Assembly: GCA_049323895.1 (NCBI GenBank)
Contig: JBMOKT010000026.1
Location: 1 to 64,000, forward strand
Reading direction: 5' to 3'
Length of the DNA stretch: 64,000 bases
Source: JBMOKT01 sp049323895
Lineage (GTDB): Bacteria > Bacillota > Peptococcia > Peptococcales > BICA1-8
Shown: in pieces, positions 8,051 to 16,030 of the stretch
Numbering within the stretch: the first letter of the stretch is position 1
How the letters are laid out: every line of letters starts with the position of its first letter
The notes under the pieces: generated by a model
Database searches by the model: none
Seen by the model: the letters and a program-made list of their open reading frames with translations, nothing else
What the model was told of the DNA's origin: nothing
Program-made: the position numbers and the translations under genes

Positions 8051-8082
8051 TTAGGGGATGATTCTGATTAATCATCCCCTAA
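8051..8082 (+). terminator. Hairpin after the NusG-II gene
   Basis: TTAGGGGATGAT pairs with ATCATCCCCTAA across an 8-nt loop. The following sequence (TTACTTCAATT) is only mildly T-rich, so termination is likely but not certain. It lies 82 bp past the stop. Confidence 0.55.
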
Positions 8083-8142
8083 TTACTTCAATTAAATTAT
8101 AGTAGAAATTTATAATACACCATTCCTTAAATTTGTCATTTA

Positions 8143-8229
8143 TTAAAATTGGAATGAACCAGGGTGCATTATATACAACATAGCTACTGTTGATACAATA
8201 AATATGCTCACATATAAAAACTTTTTCAC
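8143..8229 (-). CDS. 28-residue membrane microprotein
   Basis: A very short frame starting with GTG, with an excellent ribosome site (AGGAGGGG, 4 nt). The product is a Lys-Lys start, one hydrophobic helix (FLYVSIFIVSTVAMLYIM) and a short HPGSFQF tail. It stands alone in the gap between the NusG-II operon and the Met/Gly/Tyr-rich gene. No homologue is recognised; the case rests on the ribosome site and the clean membrane helix. Confidence 0.5.
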   Translation of the reverse strand: MKKFLYVSIFIVSTVAMLYIMHPGSFQF

Positions 8230-8334
8230 GTTACCCCTCCTACTCTTTTATGATTACCAGGGAGATTAACAGATTTCTCCGATTGTATTGCTTCTGAGTT
8301 GGTATTTGCATATTCTTGACTGATTTCAACGGAA

Positions 8335-8440
8335 GGGGACAGACCTCGTACAGGAAGCAGGAGACCGGAGACAAGATACAGGAAAATATTTTATTTCTTG
8401 TCTCTTGTATCTTGTTTTTTGCCTCTTGGATTTGGAGTGC
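8335..8440. repeat. Imperfect inverted-repeat element of the AGACAAGATACAGG type
   Basis: GGAGACAAGATACAGG on the left mirrors TTGTCTCTTGTATCTTG on the right around a T-rich centre. The minus-strand translation gives the ILSPVSCFL-type pattern often produced by short dispersed elements. No gene is supported in 8230-8492. Confidence 0.45.
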
Positions 8441-8460
8441 CCCCAACAAATGTTGATAGC

Positions 8461-8490
8461 AAAAAGAGTAGCTATGAAGCTACTCTTTTT
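8461..8490. terminator. Bidirectional terminator
   Basis: A near-perfect hairpin, AAAAAGAGTAGCT / AGCTACTCTTTTT with a 4-nt loop, lies directly after the stop of the minus-strand gene at 8493. A/T runs on both sides make it work in both directions. Confidence 0.85.
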
Positions 8491-8492
8491 AA

Positions 8493-8747
8493 CTACCAAC
8501 CCATCATTGGACCGTATCCGTATCCACCCATCATGCCGCCAAAGCCTTGTGGGGCTGCACCATTACCATAATACCCATTCATCATACCATTTTGACCATG
8601 ACAGAAATTCCACATTTGCTGATAAAACTCTTGGTTTGGTCCATTTGGTACAGGAACTTGGGGTGCTGGGGCAGTCTCTGCAATAGCAGTTCCTGCTAAA
8701 GCGATAAGTAATAAACCGCCAATTAAAATTATTGTTGCTTTTTTCAT
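8493..8747 (-). CDS. Secreted Met/Gly/Tyr-rich small protein
   Basis: An 84-residue exported protein. A signal peptide ends near ALAGTAIAE, then comes a Pro-rich linker, a segment FYQQMWNFCHGQNGMM and a Gly/Tyr/Met tail (GGMMGGYGYGPMMGW). The single Cys-His and the many Met suggest soft-metal binding outside the cell, but no family is recognised. The start is the ATG at 8747 (MKKATII) with AAAGGAGG at 9 nt. It has its own promoter box at 8818-8835 and a terminator at 8461-8490. The composition resembles the N-termini of the two SHOCT proteins. Confidence 0.8.
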   Translation of the reverse strand: MKKATIILIGGLLLIALAGTAIAETAPAPQVPVPNGPNQEFYQQMWNFCHGQNGMMNGYYGNGAAPQGFGGMMGGYGYGPMMGW

Positions 8748-8817
8748 AATCAAAAACCTCCTTTATTTGGTGTGATTTTATATTAACAGGAGATTTTGAC
8801 CAATCTAGGGTAAATAT

Positions 8818-8835
8818 TTGAACAATTTATGAACA
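8818..8835 (-). promoter_or_regulatory. 11-bp direct-repeat box upstream of the Met/Gly/Tyr protein
   Basis: On the minus strand TGTTCAT and TGTTCAA are spaced exactly 11 bp apart, about 70 bp upstream of the start at 8747. The position and period match the boxes at 1009 and 2500. Confidence 0.5.
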
Positions 8836-8840
8836 TTAGA

Positions 8841-9044
8841 TTATTTTTCTACTTCATACCCCTGATCTTCAATTTCTGAAATCACTTTTTCCAAACTAAC
8901 CTTGTCTTTGTCATATTTCACATCTACACTTTTTGTCTCAAGGTTGACTGCTACGCTTACTCCAATTTCCTTCAAAGCATTTTCAATAGACTTCTTGCAA
9001 TGGTTGCAGGACATCCCATTTACCTTCAAAACTTTTTCTTCCAT
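8841..9044 (-). CDS. copZ: Copper chaperone CopZ
   Basis: A 67-residue cytosolic ferredoxin-like heavy-metal-associated domain. The Cu(I)-binding motif MSCNHC sits at residues 11-16, and the beta-alpha-beta pattern ends in EDQGYEVEK. CopZ carries Cu(I) to the CopA pump and, in firmicutes, to the CsoR repressor; no csoR is in this window. The ribosome site AAAAGGAGAG lies 5 nt before the ATG. It follows copA by 15 bp on the same strand, so the two are cotranscribed. Confidence 0.96.
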   Translation of the reverse strand: MEEKVLKVNGMSCNHCKKSIENALKEIGVSVAVNLETKSVDVKYDKDKVSLEKVISEIEDQGYEVEK

Positions 9045-9059
9045 AAAAATCTCTCCTTT

Positions 9060-11261
9060 TTATTTTTTATACTTCCATCTTTTTAATCTCAAAGCATTAG
9101 TTACAACTGAGACAGAACTAAAGGCCATAGCTCCGCCTGCAATAACAGGATTTAATAAACCTAACGCAGCCACAGGTATTCCTAGTGTGTTGTAAATTAA
9201 TGCCCAAAATAGATTTTGCTTGATGTTACGCATGGTTGCTCTGCTTAACTTAATGCTTGCAGGGATACCCCTTAGGTCTCCTGACATCAGAGTTATATCG
9301 GCTGCTTCCATAGCTACATCTGTTCCGGTGCCAATGGCCATTCCAACATCAGCTGTTGCCAAGGCAGGGGCATCATTAATACCATCCCCAACCATACCCA
9401 CTTTTTTACCTTGTGCTTTTAATTTTGCTACTTCATTGGCTTTATCCTCAGGCAAAACTTCGGCTAAAACATGGGTAATGCCTACCTGCTCTGCAATGGC
9501 CCTCGCAGTTCGTTTGTTATCACCAGTTATCATGACAACATCTATATTCATGTCTTTAAGTGCTTTGATTGCCTCTAAAGATGTTTCTTTAATAGTGTCT
9601 GCTACAGCTATGATTGCAGCGATTGAATTATCTACGGCCATAAGCATTGCAGTCTTTCCTTGGTCCTCAAATTCACTCATTTTTTCTTCAATTTGCTCAA
9701 TAGATATTTTTCTTTCCCGCATTAGTTTTCTGGTCCCTAATAAGACCTTTTTCCCATCTACAACTGCCTCCACACCATGACCAGGTATGGCAGTAAATTC
9801 ATCTGGGTCCGGTAATTCACCGAATACTTCTTTTCCTTTAATAACTATCGCTTCACCTAGTGGATGCTCGGAACCCTTCTCCGTTATGGCTGCAATCCTT
9901 AGAATATCGTTTTCTGCTAAAGCATTTATGCTATAAATATCAGTTACTTCGGGCTTTCCTTTTGTAATTGTACCTGTCTTATCTAAAACAACCGTATCCA
10001 GCTTATGGGCATTTTCTAAATGTTCACCGCCTTTAATCAAAATTCCGTTCTCGGCACCTTTACCGGTACCTACCATGATAGATGTAGGCGTTGCTAAACC
10101 CAAAGCACACGGGCAAGCAATAACCAGTACGGCGGTAAAATTAATTAGTGCTCTGGTGAAATTACCAGGTTCAACTACAAAATACCATACACCTATTGTG
10201 ATTACTGCAATTACAATAACCGCAGGAACAAAATAAGATGAGATAATATCAGCCATTCTTTGAATGGGAGCCTTAGAACCTTGTGCATCTTCCACTACTT
10301 TAATAATCTGGGCTAAAGCTGTATCTCTACCTACCTTAGTTGCTTCAAATTTAAAGGTTCCATGTTTATTAATAGTTGCTCCGATAACCTGGTCCCCTGC
10401 TTTTTTATCTACAGGAATACTTTCACCGGTTAACATAGACTCATCTAATGCGGAATATCCTTCCCTGATTATCCCGTCTACAGGTACCTTCTCCCCGGGT
10501 CTTACTACTATTAATTCCCCAACTTCGACCTCTTCAATAGGAATATCATATTCTTTACCTTCCCTTATTACCCTGGCTGTTTTAGCCTGCAAACCCATCA
10601 GCTTTTTAATAGCTTCAGAGGTCTTACCCTTGGCAATCGCTTCTAAAAGCTTACCTAAGATAATCAAGGTAATAATTATGGCCGAGGTTTCATAGTAAAC
10701 GTGCATTTCTCCAATTTGGTGCCCCCAAAAGGTAACCACTACGCTGAATAAGTAGGCTGCAGTTGTTCCTAAGGCTACTAACACTGCCATATTTGCACTT
10801 TTATTCTTCAAAGCATAATAAGAATCCTTATAAAACTGCGCACCGGCTATAAATTGAATAGGTGTTGCTAGAATTAATTGGAAATACTTATTGAAAATAA
10901 TTTCTGGTACCCAGGTCCATTTAAACAGCTCAGCAAACATAAATAATGCTAAAGGTAAAGAAAGAATTGCCGAAAAGATAAAATACATTTTCTGCTTCTT
11001 AATTTCCTTTTCCCTTGATTCTTTTTCTTTATCAACATCCACCTTGTCATCTGCAACTTCAGCTTTATAACCCAGCTTTTCTATTACTGCCTTTAACTCA
11101 GTAACTGAGACAACCGAACTATAATATGTTAATGAAGCTTTTTCTGTTGCAAAATTTACCGTCGCCTTGTCTACTCCCGATAATGCATTGAGTTTTTTCT
11201 CTATTTTGGCTGCACAGGCAGCACAGGTCATTCCTTTTATTTTTAAACTGCTTTTTTCCAT
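9060..11261 (-). CDS. copA: Copper-exporting P1B-type ATPase CopA
   Basis: A 733-residue membrane pump exporting Cu(I) at the cost of ATP. It has a single N-terminal HMA domain with GMTCAAC (residues 10-16), the actuator motif TGES at about 278, the metal-selecting CPC at about 383-385 in the sixth helix, the phosphorylated Asp of DKTGT at about 427, an HP motif in the nucleotide domain (GSEHPLG) and GDGINDAP near the end. CPC plus the distal MxxSS-type helix marks the Cu(I) P1B-1 group. The ATG is preceded by GGAAAGGATG. It heads the copA-copZ operon, with repeat boxes upstream at 11387-11430. Confidence 0.97.
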   Translation of the reverse strand: MEKSSLKIKGMTCAACAAKIEKKLNALSGVDKATVNFATEKASLTYYSSVVSVTELKAVIEKLGYKAEVADDKVDVDKEKESREKEIKKQKMYFIFSAILSLPLALFMFAELFKWTWVPEIIFNKYFQLILATPIQFIAGAQFYKDSYYALKNKSANMAVLVALGTTAAYLFSVVVTFWGHQIGEMHVYYETSAIIITLIILGKLLEAIAKGKTSEAIKKLMGLQAKTARVIREGKEYDIPIEEVEVGELIVVRPGEKVPVDGIIREGYSALDESMLTGESIPVDKKAGDQVIGATINKHGTFKFEATKVGRDTALAQIIKVVEDAQGSKAPIQRMADIISSYFVPAVIVIAVITIGVWYFVVEPGNFTRALINFTAVLVIACPCALGLATPTSIMVGTGKGAENGILIKGGEHLENAHKLDTVVLDKTGTITKGKPEVTDIYSINALAENDILRIAAITEKGSEHPLGEAIVIKGKEVFGELPDPDEFTAIPGHGVEAVVDGKKVLLGTRKLMRERKISIEQIEEKMSEFEDQGKTAMLMAVDNSIAAIIAVADTIKETSLEAIKALKDMNIDVVMITGDNKRTARAIAEQVGITHVLAEVLPEDKANEVAKLKAQGKKVGMVGDGINDAPALATADVGMAIGTGTDVAMEAADITLMSGDLRGIPASIKLSRATMRNIKQNLFWALIYNTLGIPVAALGLLNPVIAGGAMAFSSVSVVTNALRLKRWKYKK

Positions 11262-11386
11262 TAAAATTCATCCTTTCCGCTCAGACTACATAGTATAAAA
11301 AATTAACATGGCTCACAATTATACTTTCCTGATAAACTTCAAATCATATCACCTTCCAACCCTTTTTCAATATATTAAACAACAAA

Positions 11387-11430
11387 TTTGAATGAAGTAT
11401 GAACCATCTGTGTCTAATCTTTGAACTTTT
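11387..11430 (-). promoter_or_regulatory. Two 11-bp repeat boxes upstream of copA
   Basis: On the minus strand GGTTCATACTTCATTCA (11387-11405) has TTCA cores 11 bp apart. A second, weaker pair (AGTTCAAAGATTAGACAC, about 11411-11430) also keeps the 11-bp step. They lie 125-170 bp upstream of the copA ATG. No typical CsoR operator was noticed. Confidence 0.4.
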
Positions 11431-11439
11431 CAATATAAA

Positions 11440-11470
11440 ATAAGATACCGCTGTGGCTATCAACGGTATC
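11440..11470 (-). terminator. Probable terminator of the DUF2933-type gene
   Basis: GATACCG pairs with CGGTATC on the minus strand, followed by TTATTTTATA. It separates the DUF2933-type gene (stop at 11505) from the copA promoter region. Confidence 0.55.
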
Positions 11471-11504
11471 GTAAGGGGGTTAAAATGGCTTAAAACAGTA
11501 TATT

Positions 11505-11774
11505 TTACTGCTCGTTTTGCAGGCTATTTGTTTCTTTTAGTTTTTTAGTCTCAGAGCCATGTCCGTGGCAGCTGCCGCCTTTATCTTTCATAAAGAACAT
11601 CATACCTATATGCATTATCGGACATAACAGAAGAATAAGCCAGGAAAGATTGGTTCCTCCAGCAGCAAGATTTTTTAGCTGTGGGGCAAACAATACTAAA
11701 ATCAAAATTGGAGCTAAACAGCATATTAACATTAATAATCCATGAAATGCACCATGTTTCTTGTTATGGCTCAA
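11505..11774 (-). CDS. DUF2933-like small membrane protein
   Basis: An 89-residue protein with two predicted helices (about 12-30 and 42-61), a central LICCLAP motif and a C-terminal GGSCHGHGSE segment. It matches the general layout of DUF2933 membrane proteins, which commonly neighbour copper or heavy-metal efflux genes. The Cys/His tail could bind metal. The start is a TTG at 11774 with AGGAGG at 7 nt. A hairpin follows, so it appears to be transcribed separately from copA. Confidence 0.75.
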   Translation of the reverse strand: MSHNKKHGAFHGLLMLICCLAPILILVLFAPQLKNLAAGGTNLSWLILLLCPIMHIGMMFFMKDKGGSCHGHGSETKKLKETNSLQNEQ

Positions 11775-11940
11775 CCTAACTCCTCCTAAAATATACTTTG
11801 TTAACTGTTATAATGGATAATACCGTATAATAGTGTCTAATGTATTATTAAAATGTGATGAATTTATGATATTTTTGCGTATCTTAGTTCAAATTAATCC
11901 GAGTCCATAATGTTTTTTAACCTAGTTTTTGAATTCAATA

Positions 11941-11967
11941 GTAAAAGCGAAGAGCTAGCTCTTCGCT
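11941..11967 (-). terminator. Terminator of the Spo0E-like gene
   Basis: The perfect 22-bp palindrome AGCGAAGAGCT/AGCTCTTCGCT begins at the stop codon. On the minus strand it is followed by TTTTACTATTG. Confidence 0.75.
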
Positions 11968-11968
11968 T

Positions 11969-12139
11969 CTATTTTAAGGGAGGTGCTAATTCACTCTCTT
12001 TTAAAAATTCAATAATTAACTTATCCAATTCGATACTCTTTTTTAATACCTCTTGGTCTTGGAAATTACCTTTGGCTTGGTACAAATTATCAAGCTCTTG
12101 TCTTAAAACATTTATTTTATATATTAAAACAGAACTCAA
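11969..12139 (-). CDS. Spo0E-like aspartyl-phosphate phosphatase
   Basis: A 56-residue helical-hairpin protein. The second helix contains IELDKLIIEF, matching the SxELDxLI-type signature of Spo0E family phosphatases, which remove phosphate from Spo0A~P and delay sporulation. The Ser before ELD is replaced by Ile preceded by Ser (SIELD), so the match is one residue offset from the ideal. The start is taken as the TTG at 12139 because GGTGG lies 7 nt upstream; a GTG at 12157 has no ribosome site. It stands alone with its own terminator. Confidence 0.75.
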   Translation of the reverse strand: MSSVLIYKINVLRQELDNLYQAKGNFQDQEVLKKSIELDKLIIEFLKESELAPPLK

Positions 12140-12313
12140 CTTAAATCCACCACCCACACTTTAATAAATTATATTCATTATAAAAACATGAACATGCCTT
12201 ATCAGTTTTCATCTTGATAATATAGAAAAATATTGATTAAAGTGTGGCTTAATCTTTAGATTTTTATGAACAATTTAACTATAACTTCATGTAGCTCACC
12301 TTTTTTATCTTAT

Positions 12314-13012
12314 TTATTTTATTTCTGCCTTTAATTTAGCTATTTCTTCTTCTATCGCTCTCTGTGTTTCATGTTCAGATAAATACATATAACTATCATT
12401 TTGGTCTTTCAATTGTATTTCATCTATTATCCCAATATTACTAAGCTCTTCTAGGGCATATACTTTCGCCTTAGTGTTTTGGATTTTATTTTCAACTCTA
12501 TTAAATGTCTCATAAATATTTTTTGAATCATAACCAAGAGTTGTCATTACCTCTTTAACCTTAATTTGTGCCTTGGAAGCATCATATATGGCCTTTAATT
12601 CCTCTTTTTTAGCACGATAAAGTTCAGTCTTATGCTGAAGTTCCTTTTTACTCTTAGCAATTGACTCCATGCTTCTTGTAAGGGAGTCGATTTGTGTGTT
12701 TAGCCTTAGTGCCTGTTGTTCTTCGCTACTCTTTTTTAATAAAGCTTCTTTTGCCAAGTCCTCTTGTCCAAATTCCAAAGCCTTTTTAGCTGAATCTTCA
12801 TATTCTTTTGAGTTTGCAACATTGTAATCTCTTTGCATTTCCAGTCTTTTTTTAGCAGTCCCTATTTCTAAAGCATTCTTCGTTATCTCGCTTAAACTCT
12901 TTTCCATTTGAATTATACTGTAATCCAGCATTTCTTTTGGGTCTTCCAGGGCATCAAGCCTTTTCTCCAACTTTGCACTAAAAATATTTTTTACCCTATT
13001 CCACAACCCCAA
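12314..13012 (-). CDS. pspA: PspA/IM30 (Vipp1-type) membrane-stress protein
   Basis: A 232-residue, almost wholly helical coiled-coil protein. The amphipathic N-terminus MGLWNRVKNIFSAKLEKRLDALEDP is typical of PspA/IM30, which binds damaged inner membrane and forms ESCRT-III-like polymers. The family's central helices follow, with the usual overall length of 220-235. The start is a TTG at 13012 with GGGAG at 8 nt; the GTG at 13021 abuts the ribosome site. No phage-shock partners (PspB, PspC, LiaRS) are adjacent. It is monocistronic by spacing. Confidence 0.9.
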   Translation of the reverse strand: MGLWNRVKNIFSAKLEKRLDALEDPKEMLDYSIIQMEKSLSEITKNALEIGTAKKRLEMQRDYNVANSKEYEDSAKKALEFGQEDLAKEALLKKSSEEQQALRLNTQIDSLTRSMESIAKSKKELQHKTELYRAKKEELKAIYDASKAQIKVKEVMTTLGYDSKNIYETFNRVENKIQNTKAKVYALEELSNIGIIDEIQLKDQNDSYMYLSEHETQRAIEEEIAKLKAEIK

Positions 13013-13118
13013 CTTTAACACTCCCTCTTAAAAATTTACAATTTATCATAGGTTATCGAAAATTTTTGAAGAAACAATGATAGGACTGTGTACATTATGT
13101 GTTTTTTAATAGAAATAT

Positions 13119-14084
13119 CTATTCTATTAATGAATTATCAACTATTTGTTCATATGAATATGGTTCATCTAAGAGCTTCTTCTCTTCCATCCACTTCATG
13201 ATTCTTTCTACCATTTCTGGTGAGGGTACCTTTAATGGAGAATAGACGGGAGTAGGATAGCTGCCCCTCAATGGTTCAGGGACCCGGGTTTTTTCCATTC
13301 TTAAGTCCTGATACTTATCGGGATTATTCATAAATTCTGCACTAGCCTCTTTAAAGGCTTGAAGTATCGAAGCAACCTTTTCTTTATGGTCCTTTATTAC
13401 TTCCCCTCGGAAAACAATCACCGACTGAGATAAATTAGTTAATAGTGTGGTATCATCAATTATTGGTTTAGCTCCTAGTTTTTCAGCCAGGGCTGCTAAA
13501 GGATCGGGTAATAAAGCAGCTTGTACATCTTTACCTGCAAGCAATGCCTCAAAACGCAGCTTGAGATCGGGAATACTCAGTGTTTTTATATCTTCCCTTT
13601 TCAAACCTACCTCTAAAGGCATGGTTTCTGCTAAATAATGGATAATGGTATTATTGGATATGGCAATTGGTATACCCTTTAGGTCTTCAGGTTTGGTAAT
13701 ATTGCTTTGGGGTGAAGAAAGAATAACAAACCTTCCCTCCTGTGGAGCAGCTCCCAAAGATAATGCTACAACTTTAACATCAGTACCTCCCTTGTTCAAA
13801 AGAGCCGTCACTACCATATCTGTTAAAACTCCATCTATTTCTCCTGCTTCCAGGGCCATGTCCTTTTCCCGAGCACTGTTAAATGGTATTAATTCTACTT
13901 TAACATTATTTTTTTCAAAGATTTTTTCTTGTTCAGCTACAAAAAACGGCAAACTATCATCAATAAGCAATACCCCAATTTTTAATACTTTGTCATTATT
14001 CACAGCAGGTTTTTGGTTACCACAGCTTGTAATAAAAATAACCATTAATAAAATAATAGCTGAAATTTTAAGATAATTTTTCAA
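13119..14084 (-). CDS. Orphan NMT1/ThiY-like substrate-binding lipoprotein
   Basis: A 321-residue lipoprotein: signal peptide with lipobox FITSC, then a two-lobed periplasmic-binding fold of the NMT1/SsuA type (LKIGVLLIDDSLPFFVAEQ, VALSLGAAPQEGRFVIL, EDLKGIPIAI). Such proteins bind sulfonates, nitrate, thiamine precursors or aromatics for ABC importers. No ABC permease or ATPase lies beside it, so it is an orphan or works with a distant transporter. The start is a TTG at 14084 with GAGAGGAG at 8 nt; the GTG at 14102 is too close to that site. It is divergent from menA. Confidence 0.85.
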   Translation of the reverse strand: MKNYLKISAIILLMVIFITSCGNQKPAVNNDKVLKIGVLLIDDSLPFFVAEQEKIFEKNNVKVELIPFNSAREKDMALEAGEIDGVLTDMVVTALLNKGGTDVKVVALSLGAAPQEGRFVILSSPQSNITKPEDLKGIPIAISNNTIIHYLAETMPLEVGLKREDIKTLSIPDLKLRFEALLAGKDVQAALLPDPLAALAEKLGAKPIIDDTTLLTNLSQSVIVFRGEVIKDHKEKVASILQAFKEASAEFMNNPDKYQDLRMEKTRVPEPLRGSYPTPVYSPLKVPSPEMVERIMKWMEEKKLLDEPYSYEQIVDNSLIE

Positions 14085-14213
14085 CAGTTTATCTCCTCTC
14101 ACATTAATAATTTAAATATATACAATTATACCTTACCAAATAAATTGACACTTTAATAATGGTTTTTTAAACTAATTAAGGAAACTTTATTAATTTTCAG
14201 AGGAGACATAAAT

Positions 14214-15107
14214 ATGAAGAACAAATGGCATATCTGGTGGGAACTAACCAGACCCCACACCTTAACTGCTTCATTTATTCCTGTATTCGTTGGTACAGCC
14301 TTGTCCTATCAGAAGAGCTCTTTAAATTATCCTCTTCTGGCAGCTATGCTTACAGCCTCGATGCTTATCCAAATTGCTACAAATATTTTTAATGAATATT
14401 ATGATTTCAAAAGGGGCCTGGATTCAGAGGAATCTGTAGGAATCGGGGGAGCAATTGTACGGGAAGGAATCAAACCAAAAACGGTGCTTGCTTTAGGTCT
14501 TATCTTATATTCTATTTCAGGACTATTAGGTTTATATATATGTTATAAAACAACCTGGTGGATTGCCCTTATAGGGGCTGTATCCATGGCTGTAGGCTAC
14601 CTTTATACAGGAGGTCCCTATCCTATAGCTTATACACCTTTTGGCGAGATATTTGCTGGACTTTTTATGGGTGTGTTGATTACCCTAATCTCTTATTTCA
14701 TTCATACTGGAACTGTTACATTGAACGTACTCTTAGTATCTATCCCTCTTGCTGTACTAATAGGTGCAATTCTGATGGCCAATAATATTCGAGACCTGGA
14801 TAAGGACCAAGAAAAAGGGCGCAGAACCTTGGCTATTCTAGTCGGCAGGGAGAAAGCCATTGAGGTGCTGACCGGCATGTTTATATTTAGTTATTTATGG
14901 GTTCTTTATCTGGTATTGACAAATTACCTGCCGTTATGGTCTTTATTAGCTTTATTTAGCATACCTAAAGCACATCAGGCTATTGTTAAGTTTAAAGGAA
15001 AAAAATTGCCTATTGAGATGATGCCGGCCATGAAGCTTACTGCCGACACAAATACAGTCTTTGGTTTTTACTATGCCCTTGGTATCTTATTTGGTTCTAT
15101 ATCTTAA
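14214..15107 (+). CDS. menA: 1,4-dihydroxy-2-naphthoate polyprenyltransferase MenA
   Basis: A 297-residue UbiA-superfamily membrane enzyme with eight to nine helices. It attaches a polyprenyl chain to dihydroxynaphthoate in menaquinone synthesis. The first Asp-rich motif is NEYYDFKRGLD (about residues 62-72), and the second is NNIRDLDKDQEKGRRTLA (about 190-207); both bind diphosphate through magnesium. Other menaquinone genes are not in the window. The ribosome site AGAGGAGA lies 9 nt before the ATG. It implies a menaquinone-based electron chain in this organism. Confidence 0.93.
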   Translation: MKNKWHIWWELTRPHTLTASFIPVFVGTALSYQKSSLNYPLLAAMLTASMLIQIATNIFNEYYDFKRGLDSEESVGIGGAIVREGIKPKTVLALGLILYSISGLLGLYICYKTTWWIALIGAVSMAVGYLYTGGPYPIAYTPFGEIFAGLFMGVLITLISYFIHTGTVTLNVLLVSIPLAVLIGAILMANNIRDLDKDQEKGRRTLAILVGREKAIEVLTGMFIFSYLWVLYLVLTNYLPLWSLLALFSIPKAHQAIVKFKGKKLPIEMMPAMKLTADTNTVFGFYYALGILFGSIS

Positions 15108-15456
15108 GGGTTTTACCGACGCCCCATGTGTTAAAGGTCTTTTACGTTTTTACAGGAAAGGAAGGTTGTCCAGTACTTTGCTGAAGCATAGAGGATTTAC
15201 AGGAGTATATGAATACTAAGATGTTTTATTTGGATAGGAAGAAGCCAGAGCAGATGCTCTGGCTTTTGTAGTTTTAAATTACAATGGAATATTGCAGAAT
15301 CCCTTATAATGCGCACTATTTAAAGCCCGGTCAAAAACATCAAAAAACTCTGATAGTAAATTTTGTTAATTGACGCGGCACAACATAAATTAGGATAACA
15401 AATTACAAAATATAAATAATAAAATATTATCTAATGCTTAGTATTGGAGTATATTT
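15108..15456. other. Intergenic gap with a terminator and no supported gene
   Basis: Apart from the menA-side terminator at 15243, there is one protein-like run (about 15149-15272, with an internal UGA) that lacks a start and is probably chance. The right half is very AT-rich and presumably holds the promoter of the 15457 gene. Confidence 0.5.
15243..15274 (+). terminator. Terminator downstream of menA
   Basis: The perfect stem AGCCAGAGC/GCTCTGGCT with a 4-nt loop is followed by TTTGTAGTTTT. Confidence 0.8.
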
Positions 15457-15969
15457 ATGAAAAAAATTTCAGATCGCATTTTCCTAGGAATAATATCAGG
15501 TATTATTGGTGGAATACCAGGTAGATTATTAAATGCTTTAGAATACAGATTAGCATTAACAGATTTTAAATATGGGCAACTTGCTAGCAGTTTATTTCTT
15601 CCACCCCGAAATATTAATAACAGCAAAGCCCGAATCGTGGGTTCAATAGCTAATCATACAGGAATTGCATTGATTGGTGTTTTAATTACCTATCTTCTTT
15701 CAATCACTGGTAGGGATAAAGCAATATTAAAGGGACTAGGAATAAGTTCTTCGGCATGGTTATTTGTATATGGGTTAGTTGCACGAATAGGATTGCCAAT
15801 TAAAACTAAGAGACCCCTTTCCCCTATTCTTAGTTTTATTGACCATGCAACATTAGGGATTTTTACAGCATTAATTGTATCTAAAATTGGTGATGCTTCT
15901 TTATTCCCCGATACACACAATACTAATGGCAAAAAGCTCCCTATAAATGGGATGGAAGGAAGCGAATAA
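15457..15969 (+). CDS. Conserved membrane protein, function unknown
   Basis: A 170-residue protein with about four predicted helices (residues 8-24, 67-85, 93-111, 126-143) and a polar C-terminal tail. Helix one carries a Gly-rich GIISGIIGGIPG. I do not recognise a family with confidence; the pattern of a His in helix two (ANHTG) and HAT in helix four is the only distinctive feature. The ATG has TTGGAG upstream. A REP-like palindrome begins right after the stop. Confidence 0.75.
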   Translation: MKKISDRIFLGIISGIIGGIPGRLLNALEYRLALTDFKYGQLASSLFLPPRNINNSKARIVGSIANHTGIALIGVLITYLLSITGRDKAILKGLGISSSAWLFVYGLVARIGLPIKTKRPLSPILSFIDHATLGIFTALIVSKIGDASLFPDTHNTNGKKLPINGMEGSE

Positions 15970-15970
15970 T

Positions 15971-15998
15971 GGCAAGCCGGGACGGTTCTTGTCTTGCC
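15971..15998. repeat. REP-like palindrome, copy C1
   Basis: GGCAAG...CTTGCC arms flank GGGACGGTTCTT. It is the inverted form of the copies at 18091 and 19404. Confidence 0.6.
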
Positions 15999-16030
15999 TC
16001 CAAACATCCTATTTATTGCCGAGTTGAATC

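Noticed and set aside
8240..8449. A 69-residue minus-strand frame in the AGACAAG element
   Set aside because: The translation is the repetitive pattern produced by a dispersed element, not a protein.
9220..10695. Open frames on the plus strand inside copA (9220-9780, 10264-10695)
   Set aside because: They are antisense to the strongly supported copA frame, lack good ribosome sites and show no family signature.
15149..15272. Protein-like run after menA with an internal UGA, considered as a selenoprotein or pseudogene
   Set aside because: No start, no SECIS-like element and no recognisable family; it also runs into the terminator.
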